A stretch of 64,000 nucleotides of DNA from Gracilaria domingensis. Lineage: Eukaryota > Rhodophyta > Florideophyceae > Gracilariales > Gracilariaceae. This document shows, piece after piece, positions 9,874-20,074 of this stretch. Within the stretch, counting starts at the first letter, position 1, and every line of letters begins with the position of its first letter. Made by a program: the position numbers and the translations under genes. The stretch is from contig VCMS01000165.1 of assembly GCA_022539475.1 (NCBI GenBank), forward strand, positions 110,084-174,083. Direction: 5' to 3'. The notes below the pieces were generated by a model, which did no database searches, was not told the origin of the DNA, and saw nothing but the letters and a program-made list of their open reading frames with translations.

Positions 9874-12862
9874 TTACAGGGTATCACCTTCATCAAAGAG
9901 ACTATCGAGAGCAACGTCCTCTAACTCGAGCTCATCCAAGTCGCCTCTTTCTAGTCTGGCTCTTCGTTTTGTGTTAATGGCCTCTAGTTTTTCGGGAAGC
10001 ACGTTGACCTTTGTCTCTCTTCTAGTTACGGTCCCTTCATGATCTGCAATTCGATTCACAAGATCGCGCAAGAGCTGTTTGTGCTTTTTTGGTTTGCTCA
10101 CTTGATCGGTTGTCGCTATCTCCGGAATACAGTCACTAACTCATCCCTGCAGGACTCCATTTTCCCCGAGAGTGGAGTATAGTTTGGGTCCGCTTTCAGC
10201 TGGCCATTTCCTAGTAATCGAAAGCATAGCCCCAACAGGTGCGTCTATAGATGTGTTTGCCTCACCCACGGTAAGAACAGCCGCTCCGAACGAAATTTCC
10301 AAGAGTGGTCCGAAAAACTGGAAGCTAGAGCGTGGAGGAACTTCGGCATCGAGAGAAACAGTGCTGAAAGAATAACGGAAAGAGCTCTTGTCATTTGCGT
10401 CATGTCCAGGACTGCGGGCCGTGATCCACAAAGCCGAAAGTGCGTCCCCAATGACAGGAACTTGGAACTGCGGAGGAAAGTATTCCTCGACCTGAGCTCC
10501 AGAGGAATCTTTCCGATCACGAGCCGATGGATATATTCCCGTAATCAAATTCACTGCAGCTCTACGCAGCCACGATCTTCCAAAATCTGGAGATGTGTCC
10601 AGAGCGGAGGAGTCGCTAGACGTTTATGCTCTCTTGATCGAGGCGTCAATGAGCTCTCTGGCGCGGAGGAGAAGCTTCGGAACATTAGACTTGGCAACTT
10701 GTTCCAAGAAAGATGGGTCTGTAGAAACAACGGAAAATGAAAACAGTGGACATAGGACACGAGATATAAGCCCCAGTAGATGAAATGTTTCCATGCACTG
10801 AAAATCTGTAGGCAAGGCTCCGATAATCACTGACAAGTGCTTCGGAGATTTTGTCACACCCGACAAAACACACGCACGAACGATTTCGTACCCGCTAGTT
10901 CTCAAGGAGTTAAGCGTTTCACGGATCCAAGCAAACTGGGAATCAGGCTGATCGATCCCGTAGCTGCACAGAATCCCATAGCATCGTTGTTCTTGAACTG
11001 TGGGTCCTTCTCTGAAAGCCGCTTGCCTTTCTTCGTATGAATCGTGTTCGTCTGCAACCCTCTTTAACACATCTGGGTTGTCCAAGTTGACAACGTGAAC
11101 CAAATATTTGCATGTCGGCAACAAAACGTTACGGCGAAGTTTATCAGTGTTGTCACGGCGAAATCTGGCCGGATTAAAGAAGCCATGCAGAGTGGAAAGC
11201 ATCATGCTGATATCCTCAACGGCCTTTGGGGCAATAGCATGCGACAGTATACCAGTAATGAGACCTGCTTTGGAGCGCTTGACTATAGGGCGAGATATTT
11301 GGTGCTTGCTGCTCCGACAGTACACAAAATGCGCACAGAATCGGTGATACATCCTCTTCAGGTCCCTTCACGAGAAACTCCAAAAACGTTTTAGGAGATT
11401 GATGTACAGAAAGAGCCATAGCAGAAGAAAGCTTGTTAACCAACGGCATTAACATACGCTCAATTTTATGTTCAGCCTCCTTTACATCCGGTATAGACAT
11501 GACATACGATACGCTTGCCTCCATAAGCTGCAGCTTGTCCTGCTCATGAAACTTAGGGTTCAATAAAGTGCTCACCGCATAGTCGCATAACATATTCGCG
11601 AATCGACCAACATGAGCGTCCTTGGAACGACACAACCGTTGACAAACTACACGCAACGAAAGACACGCCCTGGACCGAATTGAGCTGGGCGTACTGTTGT
11701 TGTCAATTAAACTTCCAAGTGTTTCAATGCAGGTATCGAGTTTTGATGGGTCTGTTGAGTACAGCAAAAACAATACTCGCAGCACGTGGATCTTAGGTAC
11801 GACCATATCCACTTCGTTCCAAGCGATGATGACTTCAAATGCTTGCCTTTGAAGGGCGGTTATTTGGGTCTTAACATCCGCCGAGACTTTGTCCGAAGCG
11901 ATGTGACACATGGAATCGAGCGCAGGGCATATTGTATCTATACAATATCGCCAAGCTCTTTTGTCTCTGACAAAGTCCCCAAAATTCCAACTTTGACTGG
12001 TGGAATCAGGGCACACGATCCCAACTTCGCGCGGCCCAGCAGTGCTGATATATCTTGCACATGGCGTGGGCTGCGAAATCAAACGTATCAACCGAGAGAG
12101 TACCAACAGTGCACTCACCTCTGGCAGAATTTGAGCAACGGCCCGAAGTGCGCCATACATCAGTCCATTGAGCTTCCTGCGGGCCACTCTGAACGATATA
12201 TCATCTCCACCGTAATCAACCTCTTTATACAGCTCCACGTCAGGGTAAAATGAAAACTTCAACACGCCGGCAGTGGCTGCATACAGGAAGGTGACAAGGA
12301 ACGAAGCAAGTACACAGCGGAGCTGCTTTTTAGAGATATGACCAGTCATCGAGGTAAAGAAGTTGTAGACTGTTTCTATTAACACATAGGAAGGGCACGA
12401 CAATTCGGCTGCCATTAAATCGACAAACGCTGCGCTAAGTTCGCGATCATTGTTCGATAGTTCTTTCAGATGACAATTGCAGCCTAGAAAAGAACGCGCA
12501 AAATGAGTGGTGCCAAGTTTCGGGAGTACCTCGAAAAACTTCATTGTGAGCTCGTGAGCGTCCTCATCTACCCAGTTTAACGCTTGAGATTTGAACCATG
12601 CCTCTTTTAGCGGTGGAAACGCGTCAGTAGACGGCACAAGACTGCGCGAGAGTGGAGCAAGTAGCAGAGGAGTTTGTACGACAACATTGAGAAGCCCAAA
12701 AAAGATCTCTCGAAACGCTGTGTTTGGATTGACACCATCTTCTGCAGCAACTGTTGACGGAAAGGTTCTTCTGACAAAATCAAAAAGGGCGTTTAAAACT
12801 TCGTTTCTGACCTCATCGCATGAGTTCGAAACCAGCATGAAGCACGCATGATGAACACGCAT
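9874..12862 (-). pseudogene. Exportin-5/HASTY-like karyopherin, truncated and interrupted
   Basis: The main frame (12,862 to 11,216, 548 codons) and a second frame (11,352 to 10,624) form an alpha-helical HEAT-repeat-like protein. A segment near 10,900 (W-I-R-x-x-L-x-S-L-R-x-S-G-Y) and the order of helices recall exportin-5, called HASTY in plants, which exports small-RNA precursors and cargo from the nucleus. The frame change near 11,270-11,350 could be a short intron or a frameshift. The same frame then continues past a TAA at 10,624 and a TGA at 10,141 into a basic/acidic tail ending at 9874, which fits an exportin C-terminus. The N-terminal 250 or so residues expected in this family are absent, and a stop precedes the first ATG. 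Pseudogene is the simplest reading; unrecognised short introns are the alternative. The family call is from memory of conserved segments and is moderate. Confidence 0.5.
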
Positions 12863-13940
12863 TGAGAACAGAACGTTGGGTGAGGCTCAAGGCAGAAGAA
12901 ATCGAATGCATTGCACGAAGGAAAGAAGAGCATTTGAATTGGCAGGTGAAAGTTGTCGTGAACCTTCCGTGGCGCTGTCGGTAAGGGCGGTTTGCGGCGC
13001 TTGTCGTGAATACATGCCGAAGGCTTCTGTCTTAGAAGCAAAATGACTGGAACGCACAAAACTGGCAACCGACGCGCTGCACGCATTGGGTGACCGTTTT
13101 TAGAGCGAGCACATCGAAAGCACGGTTTGCGCCAGCGCTGATCACAAGGCACGGTTTGCGTTAGCGCTGGTCACAAGGCAACACACCACGAGAAAGATGT
13201 TAAAGCTGTTACAACACACAGCATATTCTTTCTGGGCGCTGCTCGTGATTGCACGGTGAAACCTGGTGCAACTTGCACCAGCGACGAAAAATAAAAAGGG
13301 CGATTGCGCGCCGGCTCTACAATCTACACGTACAGAATCATAGATTCCGTTTTCATTCTACGACGGCGTACACTTCTGAAGATTGACCTTCCAATTGCAT
13401 ATACATAAGAAATGAAGTGCGCTTTTACCCCCTAACACATGTTTCTGAACGACACGATCTATGTATTTCAATTACAGGACATTGAGCTAAATCTGTTGGC
13501 AGAAACACTACAATGTGTCTCATTGCTTAAAATAGTTTGCGGAAAAACTGGCAGAGGAGAGAGGGAGTCTCCACCGGCACGGAGCAAAACAGCAAAACAG
13601 CAAACGTTCTTACGCGCTGACAAACACGTGTACCCTTGTAGTTCTTTTTTTTGCGCAGAAGACGTTTGCTTCGTGTTTCCGGAGCAAATCTCGTTGATTT
13701 GCTTCGGATTTGTTGACCTGTTCAAATCGGTGCAGCAAAACAGTAAACGCCATTGAATTTTGAGTAAATTTTTTGAGGTGCTCTCGACCAATCATTTCAA
13801 CAAAAAAAGCTGACGGATACTACAGAACCTGAGGGGTTTACGCCAACGACCGTTGTACAAGTGTGTTTTGTGTTGTCAGAGCTTTTGGTTATTTGCTCCA
13901 CATTCTTGTACCGGTGGAGATGCTCTTAGCCCCTGAACGC
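12863..13940. other. Intergenic, no gene seen
   Basis: Overlapping frames of about 100 codons occur on both strands around 13,440-13,790 without protein-like composition. Apart from the 29-bp tandem repeat and a small palindrome, nothing is supported. Confidence 0.4.
13121..13178. repeat. Tandem repeat, 29 bp x 2
   Basis: Two adjacent 29-base copies (13,121-13,149 and 13,150-13,178) differ at only three positions. A short palindrome (TGGTGCAA/TTGCACCA) lies about 90 bases downstream, near 13,268. No coding sequence is seen here. Confidence 0.7.
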
Positions 13941-14056
13941 TATGGGGCACCGGCCCGTTTCCCATATAAAAAGGTGGGTTTTTTGGCACGCGGTTCCCCA
14001 TATTTTGTATGAGGCACCGTCGGTACCCCATAATCATGTTTGGGTGCCCCATAAAC
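13941..14056 (+). repeat. Left subterminal repeat cluster of the piggyBac-like element
   Basis: Three related units, each running from a GGCAC core to CCCATA or CCCCATA, lie at 13,946-13,967, 13,985-14,004 and 14,013-14,034, followed by a partial unit at 14,041-14,054. The third unit matches the inverted unit at 17,519-17,539 at about 20 of 22 positions with one gap. Placement on both sides of the transposase and in opposite orientation argues that these are transposase binding sites at the element ends. A TTAA target duplication was not found. Confidence 0.65.
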
Positions 14057-14234
14057 CTCGTTCAAGAACGCGCCAGTTCTCTTTGAGCCTGACAGAAAGC
14101 GCGCGCTTTAACGGCGGGCTATGATTTGAATCAGTCCGTGAGCACTTAACAGGTAATCACAGTATGCAGATTCACAGCGCAGCTTCAGTCTCGAGCCTCG
14201 AAGCATTGGATGGATTTCTCAACACATAGGCACG

Positions 14235-16907
14235 TTGCCCAATACTGCAGATGACATTGAAACGTCTTCCTTGTGCTCGGACAGCGAATTGCTTTATGCT
14301 AACGATGTGGACCTTGACGAAAATCCCAATGATTCGATTGCAAAGTTTGTCCATAAAAAGCCCTACACCGCTCCTGAAATCTTGACAACACAGGTAGACG
14401 AAACCGCAATGAAAGAGGTGCAACGAATAGCAAGTTTAATCAAAACCCGCATACATCAAGCATTGGACTTAAATAGTGAGTCTTTGACTACCTGTCAACC
14501 TTCAACTTTGTTCAATTTGTTGCTTGTGGGAGAGGTTTTGAAAGAGCTTGTAAGAATTTCAAGCAATGGACTCAAAGAACAGCAGTTACGCCCCTGTACT
14601 GAAGAAGAAATGAAGGTTGCAATAGGAATAGTTGCTGCATGTGCCTTCTACAGAACGTCGTTTGATGACTTGATTAACGTAGACAACAAAGATGTGTATA
14701 ACTTTGGATCTGTAAATGTAGACAGAGTCCGTGAAATAATCACATCAATTGGAGTGAAGAGTCGCGATTCTACTGAGGCGTGCAGAAGTATGCAAGGTTC
14801 TTATGATCGGGATATAAACTGTGAGGAAGAGGTGTTCGCAGCAACTTGCTGCCAGTTCCTCTACGTCCCTGGCATGTCGTTCTCAGCAGATGATGATGTG
14901 ACCAGACAGCGTTCTAATGAACTTGGTCCGGGTACAGGTCTTCGACAGGTAAATCTTGAAAAAGTTAGAGGCGCACAGCAAACCACCCTCTCCAATCCCC
15001 TTACTAATCTGACGCTCTGCACGCGATACGCAGTACCAAACGAAACCCCAGTAATCACTATTGGGACGCTAATACGCCGCGTTCAGGGACAGTCGGAACC
15101 CACCAATTGCATGTTTAGAAATACAAGCACTCTATACATTGACAGGGGATACGTTTCTGACAAAGTAATAGAGTTTTTGAGAAGTGTTGAAATGCATATT
15201 GTGGGCACCCAGAAGCGTGGTCCTCAAGCTCCATTCACGTATGGAGACAGTAGGGAGTTCAGTTCCACAAGAATAATCCAAGAGTTTGGAATATTGTCGG
15301 CATACTGGGCGGAGATGCAGCATAATGGAGGAAAGAAATCTTATCATCTCGCGTTGCGTGAGGCCAGTACTACCAAAGGAAGAGTTGCACTCCTAGTAAC
15401 AACTCGCGCGGACCTTGCAGGAAATAAATGGGTTGCGATGGAGGGAAGTACGAAGGAGCAACGGGAATTGTTCCAAGACATTGCCATTAGTTATAAACAG
15501 GGCGAGAACGTCTGTAACGCTCCACTTCAAGTGTTCGGAGACCGTTTACAAGAATTGTTTCTCCAGTCTCTCAACATCATTACGGTAGCACAATCCAGTG
15601 ATGACAAACTTTGGTTCCTCGCCAGAGGTCTTTACTTCCCATCCACAACAACGCTGTCTTTCCTGGAAGCTGCCGCAAAATACAAACCAGATGAAGTCCT
15701 TATCACAGCAGAGTATGTTTTCCTATGCGACTTGGTTGGAATTCGCGTACGTCCTTCAGACGAAGCGACAACGCCATTGTCGCTGATATCTATGGTGCAA
15801 AGTGAGAAAATAAACGTCACGCAATTGAAAGAAGCCTGCAGAGCCCGCAAGATCGCACGGTTCTCAAACAAAGGAAAGCAGGATTTACGTGAAATGTTGG
15901 CTGCATGGAGCGAATCTTCGGGAGATACCATGGAGTTTTCCGAAAGAATTGCAAACCTTGCGCTTCAATCGTGGTGCTTTAAACCACGGAAATCAAGCGA
16001 AGACATGCGAGCAGGTTCACGCAATGAAGCGACGATACGAGAGACATTACCACAATTTCTATTGACACATGCTGGTCTTGTGACGCTTAGTGCCAGGTGT
16101 TACGGCTTATTGCAAAGAAAGAGCGATGCATTCGATCACATGGCGACATCTCCTGACATGATTGCAGTCTTGATGAAAAATGAGGACACTGCCCACAACC
16201 ATGACACCGAACCACAAGCAAATACGTCCGCTACCACTGTTGTTTGTGAGTTCAAGACTTTTAGTGGAAACGATTCATTAAGTATGGCGTATGATGTTCG
16301 CGACCGGCACGGCATATTTTGCGACGTTACCATTGGGGTTAGTTACGGTGGTGAGGAAGACACAGTTACACACTCCATTCAAGACAGCCAGAAAAAACTG
16401 TTCCACTCCGTTGTGCCGTGGAAAGCGTATCGGTACCAAATACTCCACCACGCAGCAGTGTTTAGTTCGCCCGTTCTGTTCGTTGCAGCCTCTAGAACAG
16501 AAATAGTTTATGTTGCTCGTATACAATGCACTCAACCGGCCGCTGATTCTATATGTACCTTAAAGCGGAACCTTCAACATAAATATATACGGTGGTCTAG
16601 AATACCATTAGGGCCAATTCCAGAGTTTCGGAAACCAGTATATGGTTTTGGGAAAGACAACCATTCAGTGTCATGCTACCTAGGATTGGTAGCAAGCTTT
16701 CACGAAATGGTGAAGAAAAGCGGACCCATAAAAGCAGCCAAATACATTAGACCAAAACTGGTTGTCTGCTGGAATGTGCATAAGGGTGGAACAGATGTTC
16801 TGTCCAGAGTGATTTCGAACTATTCATTCAGAATGTCCAAGCAGTCTCTGCGGGGAATCATTATATGGCGTTTGTTCAAATCCTTTTTGTTAATGCATAC
16901 TACTTAA
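14235..16907 (+). CDS. PiggyBac-like transposase carrying SAP and PD-(D/E)XK nuclease segments
   Basis: An uninterrupted frame of about 890 codons. A DDD transposase core is visible: S-A-D-D-D at residues 217-221, Y-I-D-R-G-Y at 301-306 followed by I-V-G-T-Q at 322-326 (the piggyBac second-aspartate block), and H-K-G-G-T-D at 849-854 for the third aspartate. Between the second and third aspartates lie about 550 residues instead of the usual hundred or so. This insert holds a SAP-like helix pair (about 524-558) and a YqaJ/lambda-exonuclease-like PD-(D/E)XK pattern: N-E at 597-598, S-P-D at 639-641, E-F-K at 672-674 and Y-x-Y-Q at 732-735. The frame opens at a TTG right after a TAG, with a splice-acceptor-like sequence at about 14,221-14,229. 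The N-terminus may therefore come from an upstream exon; the first in-frame ATG is at 14,409. No stops interrupt it. Confidence 0.75.
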   Translation: MPNTADDIETSSLCSDSELLYANDVDLDENPNDSIAKFVHKKPYTAPEILTTQVDETAMKEVQRIASLIKTRIHQALDLNSESLTTCQPSTLFNLLLVGEVLKELVRISSNGLKEQQLRPCTEEEMKVAIGIVAACAFYRTSFDDLINVDNKDVYNFGSVNVDRVREIITSIGVKSRDSTEACRSMQGSYDRDINCEEEVFAATCCQFLYVPGMSFSADDDVTRQRSNELGPGTGLRQVNLEKVRGAQQTTLSNPLTNLTLCTRYAVPNETPVITIGTLIRRVQGQSEPTNCMFRNTSTLYIDRGYVSDKVIEFLRSVEMHIVGTQKRGPQAPFTYGDSREFSSTRIIQEFGILSAYWAEMQHNGGKKSYHLALREASTTKGRVALLVTTRADLAGNKWVAMEGSTKEQRELFQDIAISYKQGENVCNAPLQVFGDRLQELFLQSLNIITVAQSSDDKLWFLARGLYFPSTTTLSFLEAAAKYKPDEVLITAEYVFLCDLVGIRVRPSDEATTPLSLISMVQSEKINVTQLKEACRARKIARFSNKGKQDLREMLAAWSESSGDTMEFSERIANLALQSWCFKPRKSSEDMRAGSRNEATIRETLPQFLLTHAGLVTLSARCYGLLQRKSDAFDHMATSPDMIAVLMKNEDTAHNHDTEPQANTSATTVVCEFKTFSGNDSLSMAYDVRDRHGIFCDVTIGVSYGGEEDTVTHSIQDSQKKLFHSVVPWKAYRYQILHHAAVFSSPVLFVAASRTEIVYVARIQCTQPAADSICTLKRNLQHKYIRWSRIPLGPIPEFRKPVYGFGKDNHSVSCYLGLVASFHEMVKKSGPIKAAKYIRPKLVVCWNVHKGGTDVLSRVISNYSFRMSKQSLRGIIIWRLFKSFLLMHTT

Positions 16908-17471
16908 CAAGAATTCTTCGAGTTGATGAAACAAAGTTTTCCTCCTACAGAAAACGGCGAATAACTGGCGCTAATCGGTGCACATTCAAACGTGCTTAGA
17001 AAAAAATATTCCAGTCTCTGCTGAAGACGAAAAATGCGAAGCGTTCCGCTCCGTCAATTCAAAGCAAAAATAGAGAATGGGATGATGAGACTCAATTGTT
17101 TGACGTCAGAAACGTTAGACTAAGTACTGCATCATTAAGGGCAACAAATCTTTAAAACCTGCGGCTCCAAACCGCACAAAGTCACAAACCAATCTTGATC
17201 AGTCGTGGTTGTATTGCCAAAGAGAATACTGTTCAAGGAAATCCAAGATGGTGTGTTGTTTGCAGTTCAACGACGTTGATCAATGGAAACCCAAAGCGGA
17301 TTGGAAACAAGAGCCGACACTTTTGTTCGATTTGCAAAGTATCGCTTTGCCGGGTGGTGAGACGAAAGGTGCCAAACAGGTTAGAACGCAGTTGCTGGAG
17401 AGAGTGGCATGAGCTCAAGAATTTGAGTTTTCTCTGATATTTGTTTCAAAATTTTAATTAAATTACTTGAA
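16908..17471. other. 3' flank of transposase, no gene seen
   Basis: Between the transposase stop and the right repeat cluster there are only short frames, the longest about 80 codons. Probably untranslated element sequence. Confidence 0.4.
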
Positions 17472-17539
17472 ATTATGAGGAACCGATATGGGTGCCCCAT
17501 ACATGGGGTACCTAAAACATTATGGGGTACCGCAGTGCC
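17472..17539 (-). repeat. Right subterminal repeat cluster of the piggyBac-like element
   Basis: Read on the minus strand, units at 17,519-17,539, about 17,503-17,513 and 17,472-17,497 repeat the GGCAC ... GGTACCCCATAAT theme of the left cluster (13,941-14,056). They lie about 560 bases after the transposase stop and mark the probable right end of an element of about 3.6 kb. Confidence 0.65.
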
Positions 17540-19737
17540 TACCAGTGAAACACAACTTGAATAAATTTATTCCAGAACGCTCTCGTCACGCAGCGTACGC
17601 AAAAAACTTTGTCTGTCACAGGCGTCTGTACCATTTTCGTGTTAATGTCGAGAAAAACCGAAACCCATCTCCTTTTTTCGATTTCCATGCATGTACAGAG
17701 TCAAGCATGAAAACACTTCTTGCGCAACAGCAGCCATTCCGCCAATCATATTGCCGTTCAACGTAAGAGAAACCGACTTCTTTCTTCGGCCGACGGAGTT
17801 TGGTGTCGACTCACATTTGCTCAACTTTGCTCAAAACGAGCTGTAATAGCTTTGTCTAGCTTTGCGCAAAAAGAAGAAGAAGCTGCCTCCACAACGTTTA
17901 CCTCAACTACGCGACAAAAAGATGCGCACAATAACTGCTCCTCTCCTGAAACGCCTACTGCACATTTTTACGCTCGTGCTATAACTGTACATGCTCTGGT
18001 TGTTTCTTCTCTCCCGTTCAAGTTTATCCACTCTCTTTCACGATAATCGCTGTCTGCTGCGTTTTCGCTGGATTCCTTGGCACCACCGTAGTATATTGTG
18101 GATGATGAAGCAAAACACAGCTCCAAAAAGTAACAATCTACACAATCAAGTGAAGTCCAGAAGTCGACTTCTGTCCACAACGAACCCAAATGTCCCCAAC
18201 AACAGCCCGCTTTATCGCCCTGGATTCCTAATCCAAAATTCTTGCACCTGTGGACGTAAAGTTCTGTCCACATCGTGCCACAGAGATGGTGGCTGCTTGT
18301 CTACGTTCAGGTAAGTTTTCATACAAAACGATTCCAACGCTCTTTACTAACGATTTTAAGTGCATACTTCAAAGTGATTTCGAAACGAAGAACAAGAAGA
18401 TCTCCCACCCCGATGTTAATGATGTTAATATTGAGATGAACTCTTCTTCCTCGGATTCTATCGACGGATCTACTACCTTGTCTACGTTTGCACTAATGCA
18501 GTGAACTAAAGTTATGAAGTCCGGTTTTACGAGTTTAAGTATTGAGACGAAACATTATCATCTTTCATGTGCATTTTGCCGCTAAGGATAATTCGTGATA
18601 GATGCCATTCGTGTTTGCGTAGTGCTTTACTGAGGTCGGGAAAGTATTTGGATAACGATGGGCAGGATTAATTTCAAAGCTCAAGATTCACATTTACCAG
18701 TTACGGGGATTCAATCTTGAAACAAGATAGACATAAATTCTCTTGAGGAAACCCGAACATTTCTAATCTAACTTCTGAGGCTGGTTCTCTGCCTCTCAAA
18801 GACTATTAACTGCCCGCCCTATCTCTTCTTATACACATGCTCACAAACCCCGTTTCGACTCGAACGTAGATGAGTCACAACACCTCTTTCGACTCGCACG
18901 TAGATGAGTTACGAGTAGTATTCACGGTTGTGGCTGTCGCACTCAGAGCCTGCTCTTGTCGAATTCTTCGAGTTCGACTTCATATCTTTGATGCAGACCG
19001 ACGTCTTCCGTCCATCAGCTACGGCACCAGGTCTAACTGAAACAACCCTGTTTTTTTACCTCAAGTATTCGTTCAAATCATCCACGCGGGCAGAACGAGG
19101 AGATGCTTTAAGCAATAGAGCAGTTCCTCAGATGGCGGCCGGAGCTGGGGAGCTGCAGAACAGTAGAGCGCACCCAGTGTTCTTAATGCAAACTAGGCAA
19201 GTCTTCTTCCTTGCAATTCACACAAGCTATTGCGACCGTCGCAATGAGACATACCCCGTGTTCACAGTCTGCATTGTTCCATGATCCTTCAGTATCTCCC
19301 CGGCGACCAGTTGCCCTTTTCGTTTCCAGTTTTGCCCTCGCTGTCGCCAATCCTTTCATGTACACTATGGCTCTCATTTTGTTCCCGTTTTGTTCTTTCG
19401 CTGTTTCTGCGGTCCGTTCGAGAATGCCGGGCCCGATTCTTTTGGCTCAGCCGCTTCTTCAGAGAAGCTCGTGGCTTCCTCCACTCCCTCTACCTTCTTC
19501 GTACCACCGCTCTCCTCTCCTACCTCCTCACCCCCGCATTCTACAAATCTTGCTCGCCCTCCGCTCGCCCCTTCCCGCCCTTGTCCTGCGCCAGAGCTTG
19601 TCTACAGCTCCCTCCCCATCTCTACCGAGATGTATCTTTTTCATTTTGCCTGCTTTTGCGGGGTCACCCAACCTCCCCGATCTCCCGTTGCCTCCTCAAG
19701 CTCGTAATCGTGGCCAACGTGCTCCTCAAATTGCACC
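17540..19737. other. Intergenic, no gene seen
   Basis: No frame has convincing protein character. A 26-base direct repeat lies at 18,853-18,878 and 18,887-18,912 (three mismatches). The plus strand from about 19,430 to 19,690 is rich in C and T, which explains the overlapping Pro/Ser/Leu-rich frames there. Confidence 0.4.
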
Positions 19738-20062
19738 CTATTGACGGTCGAGTGGAATGTCAAGTTCTAATCTAACTCGCTGGTCATCAGCCAAACCTTG
19801 CACATAATCTGCTAAATCTGAACGATTAACGTCAGAGCGAAAGGTAACCACCAGCTGAAATTCATACACTTCAAAGCGGCGTTTGGTCTTCTTGCCAGGA
19901 GAGTACTCAAAGTCATCTCCCTTGCTATGTGCTTCGATTTCACGGACGTCATCGACATGAACTTTCACGTATGGTGCGTTTCGGAGCGATGCTGTCACGC
20001 TCTCATTCCGCAAATGAACGGAAACATGGCGGGTCAGAAGGCAGCCGAACAAAGAAGGCAAA
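19738..20062 (-). pseudogene. Orphan protein fragment (about 105 aa) abutting hAT copy 2
   Basis: Reading on from just below the hAT stop, this frame gives about 105 residues with a balanced, folded-protein composition: a V-K-V-H-V-D-D-V segment, a basic P-G-K-K-T-K-R-R stretch and a regular beta-strand-like F-E-V-Y-E-F-Q-L-V-V-T-F segment, ending at a stop at 19,738. I do not recognise the family. It has no start of its own, since upstream it runs into the hAT coding region in another frame. It may be the 3' part of a gene disrupted by the transposon, or an exon of a neighbouring gene. Confidence 0.4.
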
Positions 20063-20074
20063 CTGCTAAGTTGC

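Noticed and set aside
14235-16907. Assignment of the composite transposase to the Kyakuja-Dileera-Zisupton group
   Set aside because: The D-R-G-Y ... I-V-G-T block and G-G-T-D near the C-terminus fit piggyBac better, and no KDZ-specific feature is visible.
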